DNA of 64,000 bases, taken from assembly GCA_905250075.1 (NCBI GenBank), contig CAJNOP010000009.1:1143915-1207914 (forward strand). The letters are read 5' to 3'. Of the stretch, positions 1 to 11,872 are shown piece by piece. The translations under genes and the position numbers were made by a program. The notes under the pieces were generated by a model. It was not told the DNA's origin. It was given only the letters and a program-made list of their open reading frames with translations, and searched no databases. The stretch is from Rotaria sp. Silwood1. Lineage: Eukaryota; Rotifera; Eurotatoria; Philodinida; Philodinidae. Position 1 is the first letter of the stretch. The number at the start of each line of letters is the position of its first letter.

Positions 1-703
1 CTTTATATTTTTTCTTTCAATTCAAATTATACATGAATGAAATAATCAGAACTTTAAATTCAAAATAAATTTAAATCATCGATAATATTATAAATAACGA
101 ATTTGAATTATTTGCATTTCGTAATTTGACTTCCAAGATACATGCTACATGAAGTTTCAAGAAAAAGTAGAATGAATCTCCTATTTTTAATAATGAAAGG
201 AAATAATTTAAACGTATTTCCAATTAACAGAAAAATGTCATCCCTAGTGCCGATAGGTGGAACGATATGAATTCTTGTTTTGCTCACCCACACCCATCTA
301 GCCTCACGCAAGATGTTTGTTATCTTTTAGACTTTTATAACCATGCGTGTTATTCGCTTTCGAAGTGGCGGATATAAGAGAAAAAATCCGATATGTGCGA
401 AGTAACTTAATTATATTTTCTTTCATTATCAAATTCTATCACTGACCGGATTATTCTTGGGAGAGTGCTATGCTCCTGTTGCTCATATTGATGGATACTG
501 ACGATAGCAGTAGCGTTGAAGGAAAGGAGAGAATGGCGCAAACTTTACTTCACCATTTACACTGTGGCAATAGGAAAGTTTATTTTTGTAGTAGATAGGA
601 ATGAGAAAAGTTGAGAATAAAAATCGATGACAAAATAGAAATGAAATTCATCGATTAAGAAAAATTTAAATGTTGCAGTCACACTTGTATTTGATTGTTC
701 ACT
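1..703. other. intergenic, no gene seen
   Basis: AT-rich sequence downstream of the chitin-binding gene. Open frames here are short and show no recognisable domain, signal peptide or splice-linked continuation. I see no RNA gene or repeat. Confidence 0.6.
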
Positions 704-1878
704 TTAGAGAAAATGCCATGCGATGTCGGTGTGACCATTGCCAAGTTCACCAGCTACGGCCATGAAACCATCGTACGTTAAGGCAATATTACCTAAAGGC
801 ATGGAATGAAGTTATTGATACTATCAAACAGCTGGCATTTACCTTCTTTACAATCGCGACAGCGATCAACAAATCGTACGACTATTTCACCTTTGCTTCC
901 TTTAACGATCGCTTTCTTTTGACAGACTGGATTAGTACTTGGAATACCGCTGACAGTGTATGGATCAAATTGAACTTGATTGAGAGCAGCCGTATAGATT
1001 TTTTCATCATTTTCATCTAATGAACGAGCTCGATTTGTACCACAGGTGCTGTAATCCGAACCGGCCATGCTCTCGTTGTAATATGTCGCTTCTCCTTTGA
1101 ATTCACCTTCGAGTGAAGCTGGCTGCTTTCTGGACAATAACTTGCCGTAAACGCAATTGGGGCCATAGGAGTCACAGCTAGATTAGAACGGATTTTCCTA
1201 TGGATAAAATATCTATGTTATTACGTACTATCCTGCTCTACTACAGCAGAGACCAGCACCACAAGCAGTGTAGCGACAGTTACCATAAGCGGCCCCTCCA
1301 CAATGGGCGGCAGTGTTTCCACAACTAGAGAATAAAAATGGAGCATTATTAGTAAGGGATACAGTCATTTCGTTTTCATCTCCTACAATCCATATGAGGA
1401 ACAACATGATCCAGCTGGACAACCCGTACCGCCACATAGACCACTGCCACCACCGCCAACATAACCACCACCACCACCACCGCCAACATAGCCACCACCA
1501 CCACCACCGCCAACATAGCCACCACCGCCTCCCCCACAGTGTTCTGCAGTAACGCCACAGCTAAGTGAAACCAAAAATGTGGTGATTAGAAGAAAATAAA
1601 TGAGTTTACGTACTAGCCATATTGCGAACAGCATTGTCCTGCTGGACAGCCATAAGTTCGACAACCACCAGTTGCTGCACCACAGTATTCAGCGCCTGTA
1701 CCACAATAGCCGTATGCGGAGCAGCAGAGACCAGCTGCGCAGCCACCACCAGCCAAGCAGTTACCAGCTAGATATGAAAAGAGGTTGCATTTTTGATGAT
1801 ATGCATTCAAGTTTACCTACCAACGCTGTGCATGAAGGACAGCAAGAGAAGGCTCACACTAGTTGCAGTTGCCAGCAT
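704..1878 (-). CDS. secreted protein with four hevein-type chitin-binding repeats and a C-terminal EG45/expansin-like domain
   Basis: Six exons (1878-1821, 1767-1614, 1560-1387, 1324-1229, 1177-843, 792-704) join to 302 codons. The start gives a hydrophobic signal peptide ([19 protein letters not shown]), which decides the ATG. Cysteine-rich type-1 chitin-binding units follow, with motifs such as CCSAYGYCG and CCSQYGYCG. The second unit is interrupted by a Gly/Tyr/Val-rich linker. From about residue 172 there is a double-psi beta-barrel of the EG45/expansin-like family, with GEATYY near its start, VDRCRDC in the middle and a C-terminal [12 protein letters not shown]. The protein is expected to be secreted and to bind chitin or related glycans. 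Proteins of this family usually lack hydrolase activity, so a structural or defence role is inferred. Three introns cut the repeats at the same codon. Hevein and EG45 domains are best known from plants and fungi, so horizontal acquisition is possible but untested. Confidence 0.88.
1446..1530 (-). repeat. 27-bp tandem repeat coding for a Gly-rich linker
   Basis: The motif cgccaacata recurs at 1454, 1481 and 1508, a period of 27 bp. On the minus strand each unit codes for nine residues of the type GGYVGGGGG inside exon 3 of the chitin-binding gene. The length is a multiple of three, so unit number can change without breaking the frame. Confidence 0.85.
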
Positions 1879-4791
1879 TGTTTTGCTTGTGCGCACGCTA
1901 ATGTCGAAATGTTGGTTCTGAATGTAAAATGAAGCTCAAACCCTATTTATTTGTCCGAGGACAACCATCCCTTATCCCTAGTCTTCATTTAATCACATCA
2001 GAGCATTTTAATCCGCGAGCAAATGTCCACAGAATTATAGGCTCATAAATATCATATCGCTGATGCTTAGTATTCATTTGACATTTCAGCATACTGTACG
2101 AAAACATTGGAGTTTGGCGCAAGAATACGATGTTCTATAGAGAGAGAATAGAAGCAGACTAGCTGTTGACTAATCTTTGAGTGATGGTCGAAATAAGGGT
2201 CTTCGTAAAATGAATAGAGAACAGTATGTCTAGGGTCTCGTTTCCCGTTTGTACTTGATATTACAAGCAAATAAACTAATCTTGACATTTCTCTATTTGA
2301 GAAGAGATCAAGTGGATTGACGACAAAAACAAAAAAAACATTCTTTTCGAATACGATGACGTCAAAACTTAGCATTTCTCTTAATGAATCGAGTGAAGAT
2401 CAACAGTAAGAGCTGAATTTTACAATAGGGCACATTGATGTTGGTTGTTATTTTTATTCGTGCAGATCCGAGTTTCACTAATTTTTCGTCTCATATCTCA
2501 TCACTGAAACAATCATTAATTTCATCGAAGGACATTAGAGACGTGCTATGTGTATTGATGTACAGAGAGATTTGAGATGTTGTTGACTTTTCGTCGTTAC
2601 ATGTGGTAGGTACCTATGGAAGGACACAAGTTTTGACAAGAAGAATTCGATTTATTCTCTTAGCAGGAATATCACTTATGCGAATATTTGCTTCATGAGT
2701 CGACACACAGGACATTTTTCTCAGTGTACAGTCGGTTTCAACAAAAGTCGACCAAATGAAATAGAATTATGAAAATTCAAGTTCGACACTAATAACAGTA
2801 GTTGTTGGAATGCATTGAATGGAAAAAAGAGAACTTGTTGAAAACTACCAATACATTGCGCGCTTATAGTGGTAGAGTAGAATATGGAGAAGAAGTGTTG
2901 CTGTGGTTGAATTAGTATTATTCTAGCTGTTTGAGAAAGATAAAGAGCACAGATTTCAAGAATGTGGCTCAATGGTACGTCAACGAGACATCGTTCAGAT
3001 GATATCATTAGCTCACTAATACTACCGACAGCAGGTATCAGCACTGATGAAGACAAAAATATTGTATATGGCTGTTGGACATCGGTTGTAATGCTTAGTT
3101 GTCTCCATTAAATGTTATTTATGACATCGATAGGGCCAACACTGCCATAGAAACATACTTCGAGTATTTAAGCATAGAAAAATGGTCATTTCGATTACTT
3201 TATGAATACTGTCGACTCCTCTAATGTCTGGAATAGAACCAAAGTATTAATTTCGCTCATATCGAGCACTAAGACTCGATCGATTGCTTACAATCACTGA
3301 ACTAAGAATAAAAGGAACGAATTGCCATAGTGCAAACTCGGTATGGTTCCATTTTCAATGTGACGGTTGTTGTCGTTAGATTTCGTAGCTGTTGAAGCGA
3401 CAGTTTATTTTTTCGAAAAATAGCGTTGCTGCGACTTGATCGCTGTTTTCGAATTATTCATTGGCAACAACACCAGTATAAGGTCACTGACAACGAGAAC
3501 ACCTTTAATAATATCCTCCTGTGGCACCTCAACTGACACTCCTTCGCTTAGGTAGACAGATAAGTAAACGGCCAAACTGCTGCCTTAACGCGTTTAATAG
3601 TCGGGTGCGAATATGGGCGTGACTCTTAGCGATACATCCTGCACTCACACACGATCTTTCTGCCTAGAAATATCTCTAAATAGAAATTCGTTATGGTTGA
3701 CATACTAAAAGCAATTTTGTCGAAAGAAACATAAGCTAGTTCTAAAAGCCAGTGAGAAAACTCAATCTTGCGATGAGAAATACAGTTCAGAAGCACCGGC
3801 TCTACGTGAAAATTCCACAAACTGTATATTTTGATGCTTTTCTAACAGATAAAGAAAACTGTATTTCTCTCTCAGAATAGAAGGGTAAGCTCTGATACAG
3901 TATCTTGGTATATCGTTACTTTTGGTGGCCTTCTATTGAGAAAATAGATAGTTTTTGCATGACTCAACAATAGTATATTTTTAATATTATCATAAATAGT
4001 TAATAAATGTACTTTATGTTTTTCAAGTATTTTCTTGGCTGAAAAAAGCATTTCTTCGTTAGAAATAGATTATGAATGAAAATTCAAAAAGAGGATGCTC
4101 AAAAAAACATTAAAAAATCAGATATTTTTCAAAATTATTGATGCATAGTTTCCAAAAACTCAATACTCTTGGAAAATATTAACTAATAAGTGCACGGCCT
4201 TGTAAAAGGAATTTTAAAATTTTCATAGACATGACCCTTTATAGAGAATGCCCTTCTAACACACAAGATGACTGTCTATTCTGAGGTGTGCTGAAGAGAG
4301 AGGGTGAGGAGTAGCCAATTCTAGAAACTCACTTCATTGTCGGTGACTGAAAATGTCTAATTGTGTGGCAGACTCGCTCTTTATATTATAATTTTTAAAA
4401 GAAACGATACTTGAAGACATCAGAGTAAATCGGAGTGACAAAAGAACATACGGAACAATCTGTTTCTATTAGACTTTATCATTCTGATTCTTAACATTCT
4501 CACATTTGCGAAGTATATCATTTTATGTATCCCTGATTCGGCATTCGCACATCATCAGAATCATTTCATCGCTCTAACAACAGCTGTATGACATGTTCAT
4601 GTATAATCAGCATGTTGTGCCAACTGTTTATGCTAGAACTCTATTGAAAGATATTGTTTGCTAACCTAAGATTAATTGTGTACAATGACAAAAACAAACT
4701 GTTTACGATTCTGGTGTGTAGAGGCATAAATGAGTGTAAGTGTATGAAATTTAAGTGTTCAAAAAGCTCGTATAAATAGTCAGTTGTATCA
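1879..4791. other. gene-poor region
   Basis: No gene model could be assembled. Some stretches near 2960-3110 and 3340-3640 are less AT-rich and have short open runs on both strands, but I could not link them by splice sites or recognise a domain. They may be decayed coding sequence. Confidence 0.4.
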
Positions 4792-4998
4792 TCATACGGC
4801 TCGAACAAATTGATAACTTCCGTATTGCAAGTCGTATGAAAAGGGGCTGACATCATTTTGCACAGAACCTGTATAACGGCTTTGATCAGGGAGAATTACC
4901 TTAAGAGTCCGACTTTGTCCACGTCGAACTAAGCCTGAATGTACAGTAGTTGTGGCCACATCGGAATCATTAGTATAAATAGTTTGTAACGTTCCCGA
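4792..4998 (-). pseudogene. orphan LCCL-domain exon (C-terminal end of a gene, or a relic)
   Basis: A minus-strand frame opens after a possible acceptor (cttag, ending at 4999) and runs 69 codons to TGA at 4794-4792. It resembles the second half of an LCCL domain: YTNDSDVATTTVHSG matches the family pattern YTDDSxIxxAAVHAG. LPDQSRYTGS and the ending YGSYQF match the usual LPGxxxYxGS and final beta strand. LCCL domains are secreted or extracellular modules. No upstream exon, signal peptide or first LCCL half was found in the next 4 kb, so this is either the last exon of a gene with long introns or a fragment of a decayed copy. I favour a relic. Confidence 0.45.
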
Positions 4999-7900
4999 CT
5001 AAGTACATTGTATGCGTGATGTTTGTCCTCTTTGTACTATTTCTTCTGATCTTATATATTGTCCTTATCTTTCTGTCCTTACTTTATACATCATGTTGTA
5101 CTTTGTTCCTATCATATCGTGTCCTTATTATCCTTTCCTTTCATATTTCTCTCTTCTCTATGATGGTTACATATATAAGCGTGTGCTTCGTATGTAAACG
5201 ACACGATTCTTGATAGGAAGAAATACAATAAAGCGTAGTTCCATCAGCGCTTACTCTTCCTCTATCCAAAAAATCGTCATAACATGCATTCCACCCTTCA
5301 CACTTCCTTGCTAAAACAAGGGCTTTCTACAATGTGAATCAATTCTCAATCATCGGAAGTTTTTCATTCAATACTATTTCGATATCATCCAACAAAATGA
5401 TACACATCTACTCTCAGTATTTCGAGAACTCAAGATGTGCCATTGGCATGCAACGATACTTGTCATCTATGTTTGCTAATCTGTGAGAAAAACTATATAT
5501 ATGAACATAATCAGCCCGAAAAATAGTCACCTTCTTCTCTATATAGTAGTTTGAGCTATTTATTCATTGCGAAAATTCTTTTCAGAATCTCTCCTCTTTT
5601 GTTCCAAAAGTAGCTAAGTCAAAGTGTCATGAAGAAGACAATCTGGTCTTCTCATTCAATATTTTAATACCTATTAACAATCGTATTTTACTGAACAAAT
5701 GTTAACGTGTTTTTAACTCTTTACGAGAGAAATAGCGTGATAGGAAGAAAAATCTTTCGTTTTTTTTCTGTAACGTGACTATTAGCCTTTTGTATCAATG
5801 AAGTAGTTCTAGTACTACTTTTTTGTGTTGTTCCATTTAGAAAATAGATGAAATTGAGTTGTGACAAAATAATTTAGAATATCGTACTTGTTGGTAGTGC
5901 ATTTTGATCATTCAATGTTCGCGCACGAAGCTTCACTGAAACAATAACAAACGTCGTTATCATCATGAATGCTGCAGCGCATAAGATGAGTTTAACCGAA
6001 ATGTATATTGATAACCAAAAATTATCTCACGCAAAGACGTCATTGTTTTTGATGGAGAATGATATATGCTAGAATTGTTAGTTAATGGACGAAGTCGTGT
6101 GCTAAGTTCAAATTATTTACGAGATTAACAACTTATATGATTTCAATCAAGTGCAATAATGTAGAATTCTGATTTGAGGCTAGATTATTGTCGAGCAAGT
6201 GCGTTATATAACAATCTGAAAAGATTATGAATCAATCCCATCTTGACAATATTTGTAGTTGTTCATATAGTTGATGGAATAACCAGCAAGGATATCTGTG
6301 TGGTAAAGGCTTTTTTCCTTGATTGAACTTCTGAAGCATGTCGGCTCGTATCAAGGCAATCTGTGCTAATTGCCCTCACATCAATGTCTGACTACGAGAA
6401 CCAATTTGTATAGAAAACAACAACTTGTAGGTGATTAATTAGCGATTCAAAGACGAGTATTGCTTTGAAATAGTAGTTGATTGAGAATTCTATAATTTAT
6501 CCTATAAATACTTTATTTCCTTTCTTCGATCGAGACTGACATGTTAGACTATACTCACTTGTTTTCGAACAGTAACTGCGTATAAGTCAACATGCAAGAA
6601 TTTTCTCCTTACTTTTGAGAGTTATATAATATATGAGAAGTACACAACCGATCAAACGAAAGAGAACGTCTAATGCACACTCTTTAAAAGCGACGAATCT
6701 CGGATGAAAAATCTTTCAAACATCATGTTTGCTTTCTAAAGAATAAGAATGCTATTTTTTGACACACAAAAAATTTTGGAGAAAAAAAAAGAGAACAACA
6801 TAAATAGTATTGCTGCAAATGCTTAATTATAAAGCTCTTCATTGTGTTGGTTCTTGACTGTTATCGATACACTTTCATTTGTCACAAAACATCGCAACAT
6901 AAGAATGAGAGAGTGTATGGGCAAAAAAAAATACGAGTTCTTATTCTTTACTTTACCAAATGAACACAAATTTATAAAGTAAATCTGTCCAGTGCTTCTA
7001 TTTACACACGATGACAACAAAGAGTATTAAAAGCACGTAAAAAGACATCTGACAGTTTCTCTCCATGATCATAAAACTTCAGAAACTTGCTAGAAGTGAA
7101 CGATATTGATATTGAAATAGTTCTCACAATCAACAATCCAAACGCAGAAAACTATCTCTGAGATGTAAGTTTCGTCAAACAGTGCGATGAATTGTAGAAT
7201 GTCCAGTCTTATTCATTTTGATACGTCCTGAAACAATGTTGCTTGTCAGATATCGAGAAATAAAATATCATCTTGTCTCTATTTAAAATTAACTCTGTAC
7301 ATAATAACTACGTTTAATATTTATCATATTATTTGAAAGGTTAAGAAACTAACTGTTATCATAACAAGCACTGTTTGTGGTGATTAAAATATTCGTGGTA
7401 GAATGAGAATCGATCATGGAAGAATATTTTGACAAATGGTCTGATCTTTAATACCACTTCACCCCATGCTAGCAGTTTTTAGTTTCCTTCTACATGTTGA
7501 TGGTTCACTTCATTTTTATCTTATTTATGCAAAAACGTTTGTCAGATCGCAACAGATTGCAGGTGTCAGTGTAGATGAATGTTGATATTATTGTCTGCCA
7601 CGCTCACCCACAATCGCTTCTGATCAAGATATTAAATACTAAAAATGTCAGTTTTTTTAAAACTTTTGCAAAATATTAGCAACTGTGAAATTCTGTTACT
7701 GCGAGATCAAAATAATCATACTTTTACCGAAAATTTGAGAACATCATAAGCATCATTGAGATCGATTTCTTAGCAGAGTTCTAGCGGAAATTTTGAGATT
7801 TAATTTTTCTCGTACTATCGTCCGATACGTTGAAAATTCATTAATATGATCATTATTGAAGAAGAAAATGCTACATGTACATATCCGTTACGAACTTTTA

Positions 7901-8624
7901 ACCACACAATAGACAGTATCAATTAGTAAAATGTCAACTTCAAAACGGGATATCAGTTGAAAGAATTCTTTTAGAAAAAAATTTTTATTTTGATGATTCT
8001 AAAAGAACCGATAAATCATTTTATAATAATAGATCATTGAGTGTAACGTATGAATCTTCTCTTCTCATGGAGGTATAGATGACCTTTTCAGAAGATATTT
8101 AACAAACGAAGATGAAAAATAACTCATTTGTCAACCAAAAATCTCTGTCAACCCTTATTGTATGAACTTAATTTTCTTTCTATTTGAAAGAACATATTAG
8201 ACTACATATATCATGTTTTTTACAATCTAACTCTTTATGTAGAGAAAAAGTACGATAAGTTAAATATCTCGCAAAATTGTTTATCCATTTATAGAAGTGC
8301 TTTTGTATGTAATCATAATAAAAAAAATAAGCTTCATTTAAAAAGCGGACACTGCGACTTCTCATCTTCTATCCAGCAAAGAAAAGGAGCAGCTGACTAG
8401 AACGAAGTTCCTTTGAAGTTTCTAGAATTTTCGATCAGACAAACATAAAATGTTATTCATGAAACATCAGAACTTGGGCTATTATCAGAGATGTTGATTT
8501 TTCTAAGAAAAATTGACCTTTTTTTGAAGGAATCTTAAAGCCTTTTCTATTCAATTCAATAATAAGAAAAGAGCAGTAGTTTTATTAAACAATAATACTG
8601 TAAAAAAGCCATTATCTATTACTC
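4999..8624. other. gene-poor region
   Basis: I see no supported gene. The stretch 5030-5165 is pyrimidine-rich on the plus strand, which explains the hydrophobic open frames there. The rest is AT-rich non-coding sequence. Confidence 0.5.
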
Positions 8625-9030
8625 AAGCAGACAAAATTTTTGGAAAACACTTTTAAATGCACAAAATGTTGCCTAAACTTTTCAAAAAGTGGATATTTTT
8701 TGGCTCACGCTCGCGTTTCCCAACTGTGAGCAAAAACACCCATTTTTTGCCCTTTTTGAGCGTGTAAACACGTTTTCAGACAAAAAAACGAGTGTGGACA
8801 CATAGAAAAAGTGACCGTGTTTTTCATACTCGTGAATCATGACTGTAATCATGATTATGCATTTCAATTATGAGAAAAACGACCACTTTTCTCTTCTTTC
8901 CATGTGGGTACACCCGTTTTTCTCTAGAAACTCGTGTAAACGCACAAAAAGGGCACAATATTGGTGTTTTTGCAGATTTTAGGCAAATGTTTCTGCGTTT
9001 AAACTCGTTTTTCCAAAAGTTTGTCTGCTT
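8625..9030. repeat. fold-back (inverted-repeat) element
   Basis: The left edge begins AAGCAGACAAA and the right edge ends TTTGTCTGCTT, an exact terminal inversion. Inside, the arms continue to pair imperfectly: the left has tgccctttttgagcgtgtaa and the right, read on the other strand, has tgccctttttgtgcgttta. Both also carry an ACG-GTGT-ACACAT-GAAA block. The arms meet near 8850. The structure fits a fold-back transposon or MITE. I found no clear target-site duplication. Confidence 0.7.
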
Positions 9031-9269
9031 CGGTATTGTTTCTCATCAGTATACATTTTTAATCAATGCATCATCACCATAAAGAATAGTCTTATTCATC
9101 TATTAAGTTTAATTCTAAGACACAACAAAAATATATTCACTTATATGACTTTTTTTATTTTCAAAATGACAACGTGTATTTTACAATCATTGAATAGATA
9201 CCATTTTTCATATAAAAATAAATTCAATTGTACAAAGAGATTACTAAAAATAACAATTAGTTTTTTTTC
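9031..9269. other. spacer downstream of the MYND gene
   Basis: AT-rich sequence between the fold-back element and the stop codon of the minus-strand MYND gene. It should hold the 3' UTR of that gene. Confidence 0.5.
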
Positions 9270-11872
9270 TCAACGTCGTTTTCCACTAACACGAAGAAGT
9301 GATAAGAGAGTTTTTAACGACTTCTTTTTGACATTCGTAGATGATGATGATGATGATGGATAACACAAATCATTAGTAATCTCGGCTGTTGCTTCAATGA
9401 TTGGTTGTGATATTTGTACTGGTAATGTTTCGAATGCTGAGTTATAAGCCATCGATGTTGTCTTTTTTTCTTGATAATCTATTGGCTTTATTCCAGAAAA
9501 TTCATCCATTTTACATAATACAGTTGATTCTTCTTTTTTTCTATCAGATTTCATAGGTCGACACAATAAGTTATGATTTAATGTCCAATGAACTTCTCGA
9601 CAATATTGACTACAGTATGACAATTTATGACAATAAGGACAATCTTCAAATTTTATTTGCTTAAAAAGAAATAAAAAATATAATAAAAAATGATTTTATA
9701 AAAAATAACTTACATCATTTTGAATCATTTGACATAATGAATTTGAACATTTTCTATATTGCCGATTTTCATCATTCTCTTCATCTTCTTCTTGTATTTG
9801 ATGATGTGGATATTCTTTCATAGGCAATTGTTGATAGTTTCTACGTTTTTTTCGTTGATGTCGATCAAATATACTATTAACAACTTGATTAAGTGCACAA
9901 GATATTGATGGATCAGGAGATAGATATTCATTTTGAGCATTATATTTATGTCTCATAGCATTAAGTAATTCTCGAAAATGTTCATTTTCACGATAAAATC
10001 TTCCGATTTCTTTTCGAGATCGAACAATACTTAAAAATGTTAATATACTATAACATAATGAATGAATTATTCTATGTTGTTCTGCATAAATTATATGATT
10101 TATTTCTATTCGTCGTGAATTATCATCTTTATCATCATCCAAAATCGATTTATACAAAAGTGTACAACAATAATTTACCAGACGTATTTGAGCTTCTATC
10201 AATAAAACAAAAACAAAAACAAAGCTGTTAACACAATCCTTGCAAGATTAATATGTAATACACAATGTAACAGCTGTGTCTAATCACAGAGAGATTGTTT
10301 TATGAATACATTTCTGCACTATTCTTTTACTTAAGCATCCAGACATGCAATGAGGAAATATTACAAACTTCTTTGAAAATTCTTAATACTTTCTGCCAAT
10401 TTTTTTACAGTTTTCAGGGAAATAAAAATAAGCAGACAATGTCGCTCGAGGGTAAATAGGCTTGTGACATATCCTACAGAACTGACAGCCAGATGACAGT
10501 TTATCTGTTGTAGGAAAGGTCAAGTCACGGTAAGTTTCGTCCTTACCCCCTATGGTGACTACTTCTAGTACTTCAAGAATAAAAGTACTTTATATTGTCG
10601 AATTTCTAGCTTTATACTTCAACACTCCTGTTCGATTGTATTTTACAAAAGGATAGTCATGATTAACAAAAACATTCTAATTCTGTATTGTTCTAGACAT
10701 ACTTTCAGACCACATATCAACATGTTCAGCACATTGTAATATAATATAAAGACATTGCAGTGCAAGTGATTCAAATTTAATAAAATAAATAATTAAATCA
10801 TTTGATTTATATTGTTGATATTCAAATAAATCAATTAATATATCAATAAATTGCATATCAATTAAATGTTGATAATAACTAAGAAGATTTTTTTCAACAA
10901 TAACTTTACATAAACGTATAAGAACAGATAATGATGGAATTTTTTCTTCAATTAAATGTCCATCACGAATACCTTGTACAAGTTGAATAAGAAATTGTGA
11001 ATAACGATCGAGAATAAAATATGCAACTTCTTTTATTGTTGTTATATTTGTTAATAAATCAAGAGATTTTTGTTTAACACATCGAATACGAGGATCCTTG
11101 ACAAAAAATAAAGCAATATACAAGTATTAAAAAGATAATGATAATAAGATAAGACAATTACTTTATACATTATATAAACAATATCAATAGCACCTGATTT
11201 GAGTATATCATTGACAAGAAATTGAAAAACAGTGAAGAAATCAATAGATCTGTTGTTATTCGCTAAACATATGATCATATATTTATGATATATCAGTTCA
11301 TAAAGTTGAAGAGAATGCTTACGGAATTTATTGAATCCTGCTTCACGAAATTGACGTGCTGGTTTACCTAATTGTAAATCACGAAATGTATAATTTGATT
11401 GTTCAGCTCGAGCTAAGCCAAAAAGTAATTGTGATAAATTAAACAATGCTTCTAATTGACGAGTGGCTACATACAAAAAAAAAACGTATAGCCAATATTA
11501 AAAAAAAACAAAAAAAAGAATAATTATTGATTAAACACATACCAATTTCAGTAAGAGGAAGTCCAGTAGAATTTTCTAGTTTCATATTCCATGGAGATAT
11601 AGCTTTTGATGGTTTAATATGCTATAAAAAGCAATTGAACATACAAATGTATATACTTAAGTACTTACTCGAAGTGTAAGTGTAGCAAGAAGTAAATCAC
11701 TGTCAAATGTATTAAGATCAGGATATGAATACCAACCATCCGCAAATTGGATTATATCCATACTATCAATATCATTTGCTGTTACTGTACAATTACTTGT
11801 GTCATGGTCGGCAAGTGTTGTATTTTGATCAAGTGCTGTAAGTACCGATCGATTCGCAGCTATACACCGCAT
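9270..11872 (-). CDS. MYND zinc-finger protein with a long helical N-terminal region
   Basis: Six exons (11872-11669, 11621-11543, 11466-11162, 11096-10703, 10195-9714, 9659-9270) join to 618 codons. The first ~400 residues are rich in Leu/Ile helices (for example RQLEALFNLSQLLFGLARAE), suggesting an ARM/HEAT-like fold. A basic and then acidic linker follows (HQRKKRRN; QEEDEENDENRQ). The MYND finger is split by the last intron: CSNSLC, then CPYCHKLSYCSQYCREVHW and NHNLLC, which keeps the Cys/His ligand spacing. A serine run encoded by a GAT/ATC triplet repeat lies near the C-terminus. MYND fingers bind Pro-rich partner peptides, so a scaffold or regulatory role is inferred. I could not assign an orthologue. 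Intron 3 uses an AAG acceptor, and intron 4 (507 bp) contains a small inverted-repeat element. Confidence 0.8.
10441..10559. repeat. small MITE-like hairpin element
   Basis: The sequence folds back on itself. TGACATATCCTACA at 10465-10478 pairs with TGTAGGAAAGGTCA near 10509-10522 (12 of 14 positions). Outer GGGTAAATAGG pairs with CCTTACCCCC, and the ends read GTCGC and GGTGAC. It sits inside intron 4 of the MYND gene. Confidence 0.5.

Noticed and set aside
2721..3056. Minus-strand open frame of 111 codons
   Set aside because: No recognisable domain; opposite strand is also partly open; codon use unlike the real genes.
2950..3110. Plus-strand coding-like run ending in a stop after SVVMLSCLH
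   Set aside because: Too short, and no splice-linked neighbours; could be chance or a relic.
5012..5213. Overlapping plus-strand open frames of 61 and 65 codons
   Set aside because: They come from a pyrimidine-rich tract that codes for low-complexity Leu/Phe/Ser in several frames; no domain or splice link.
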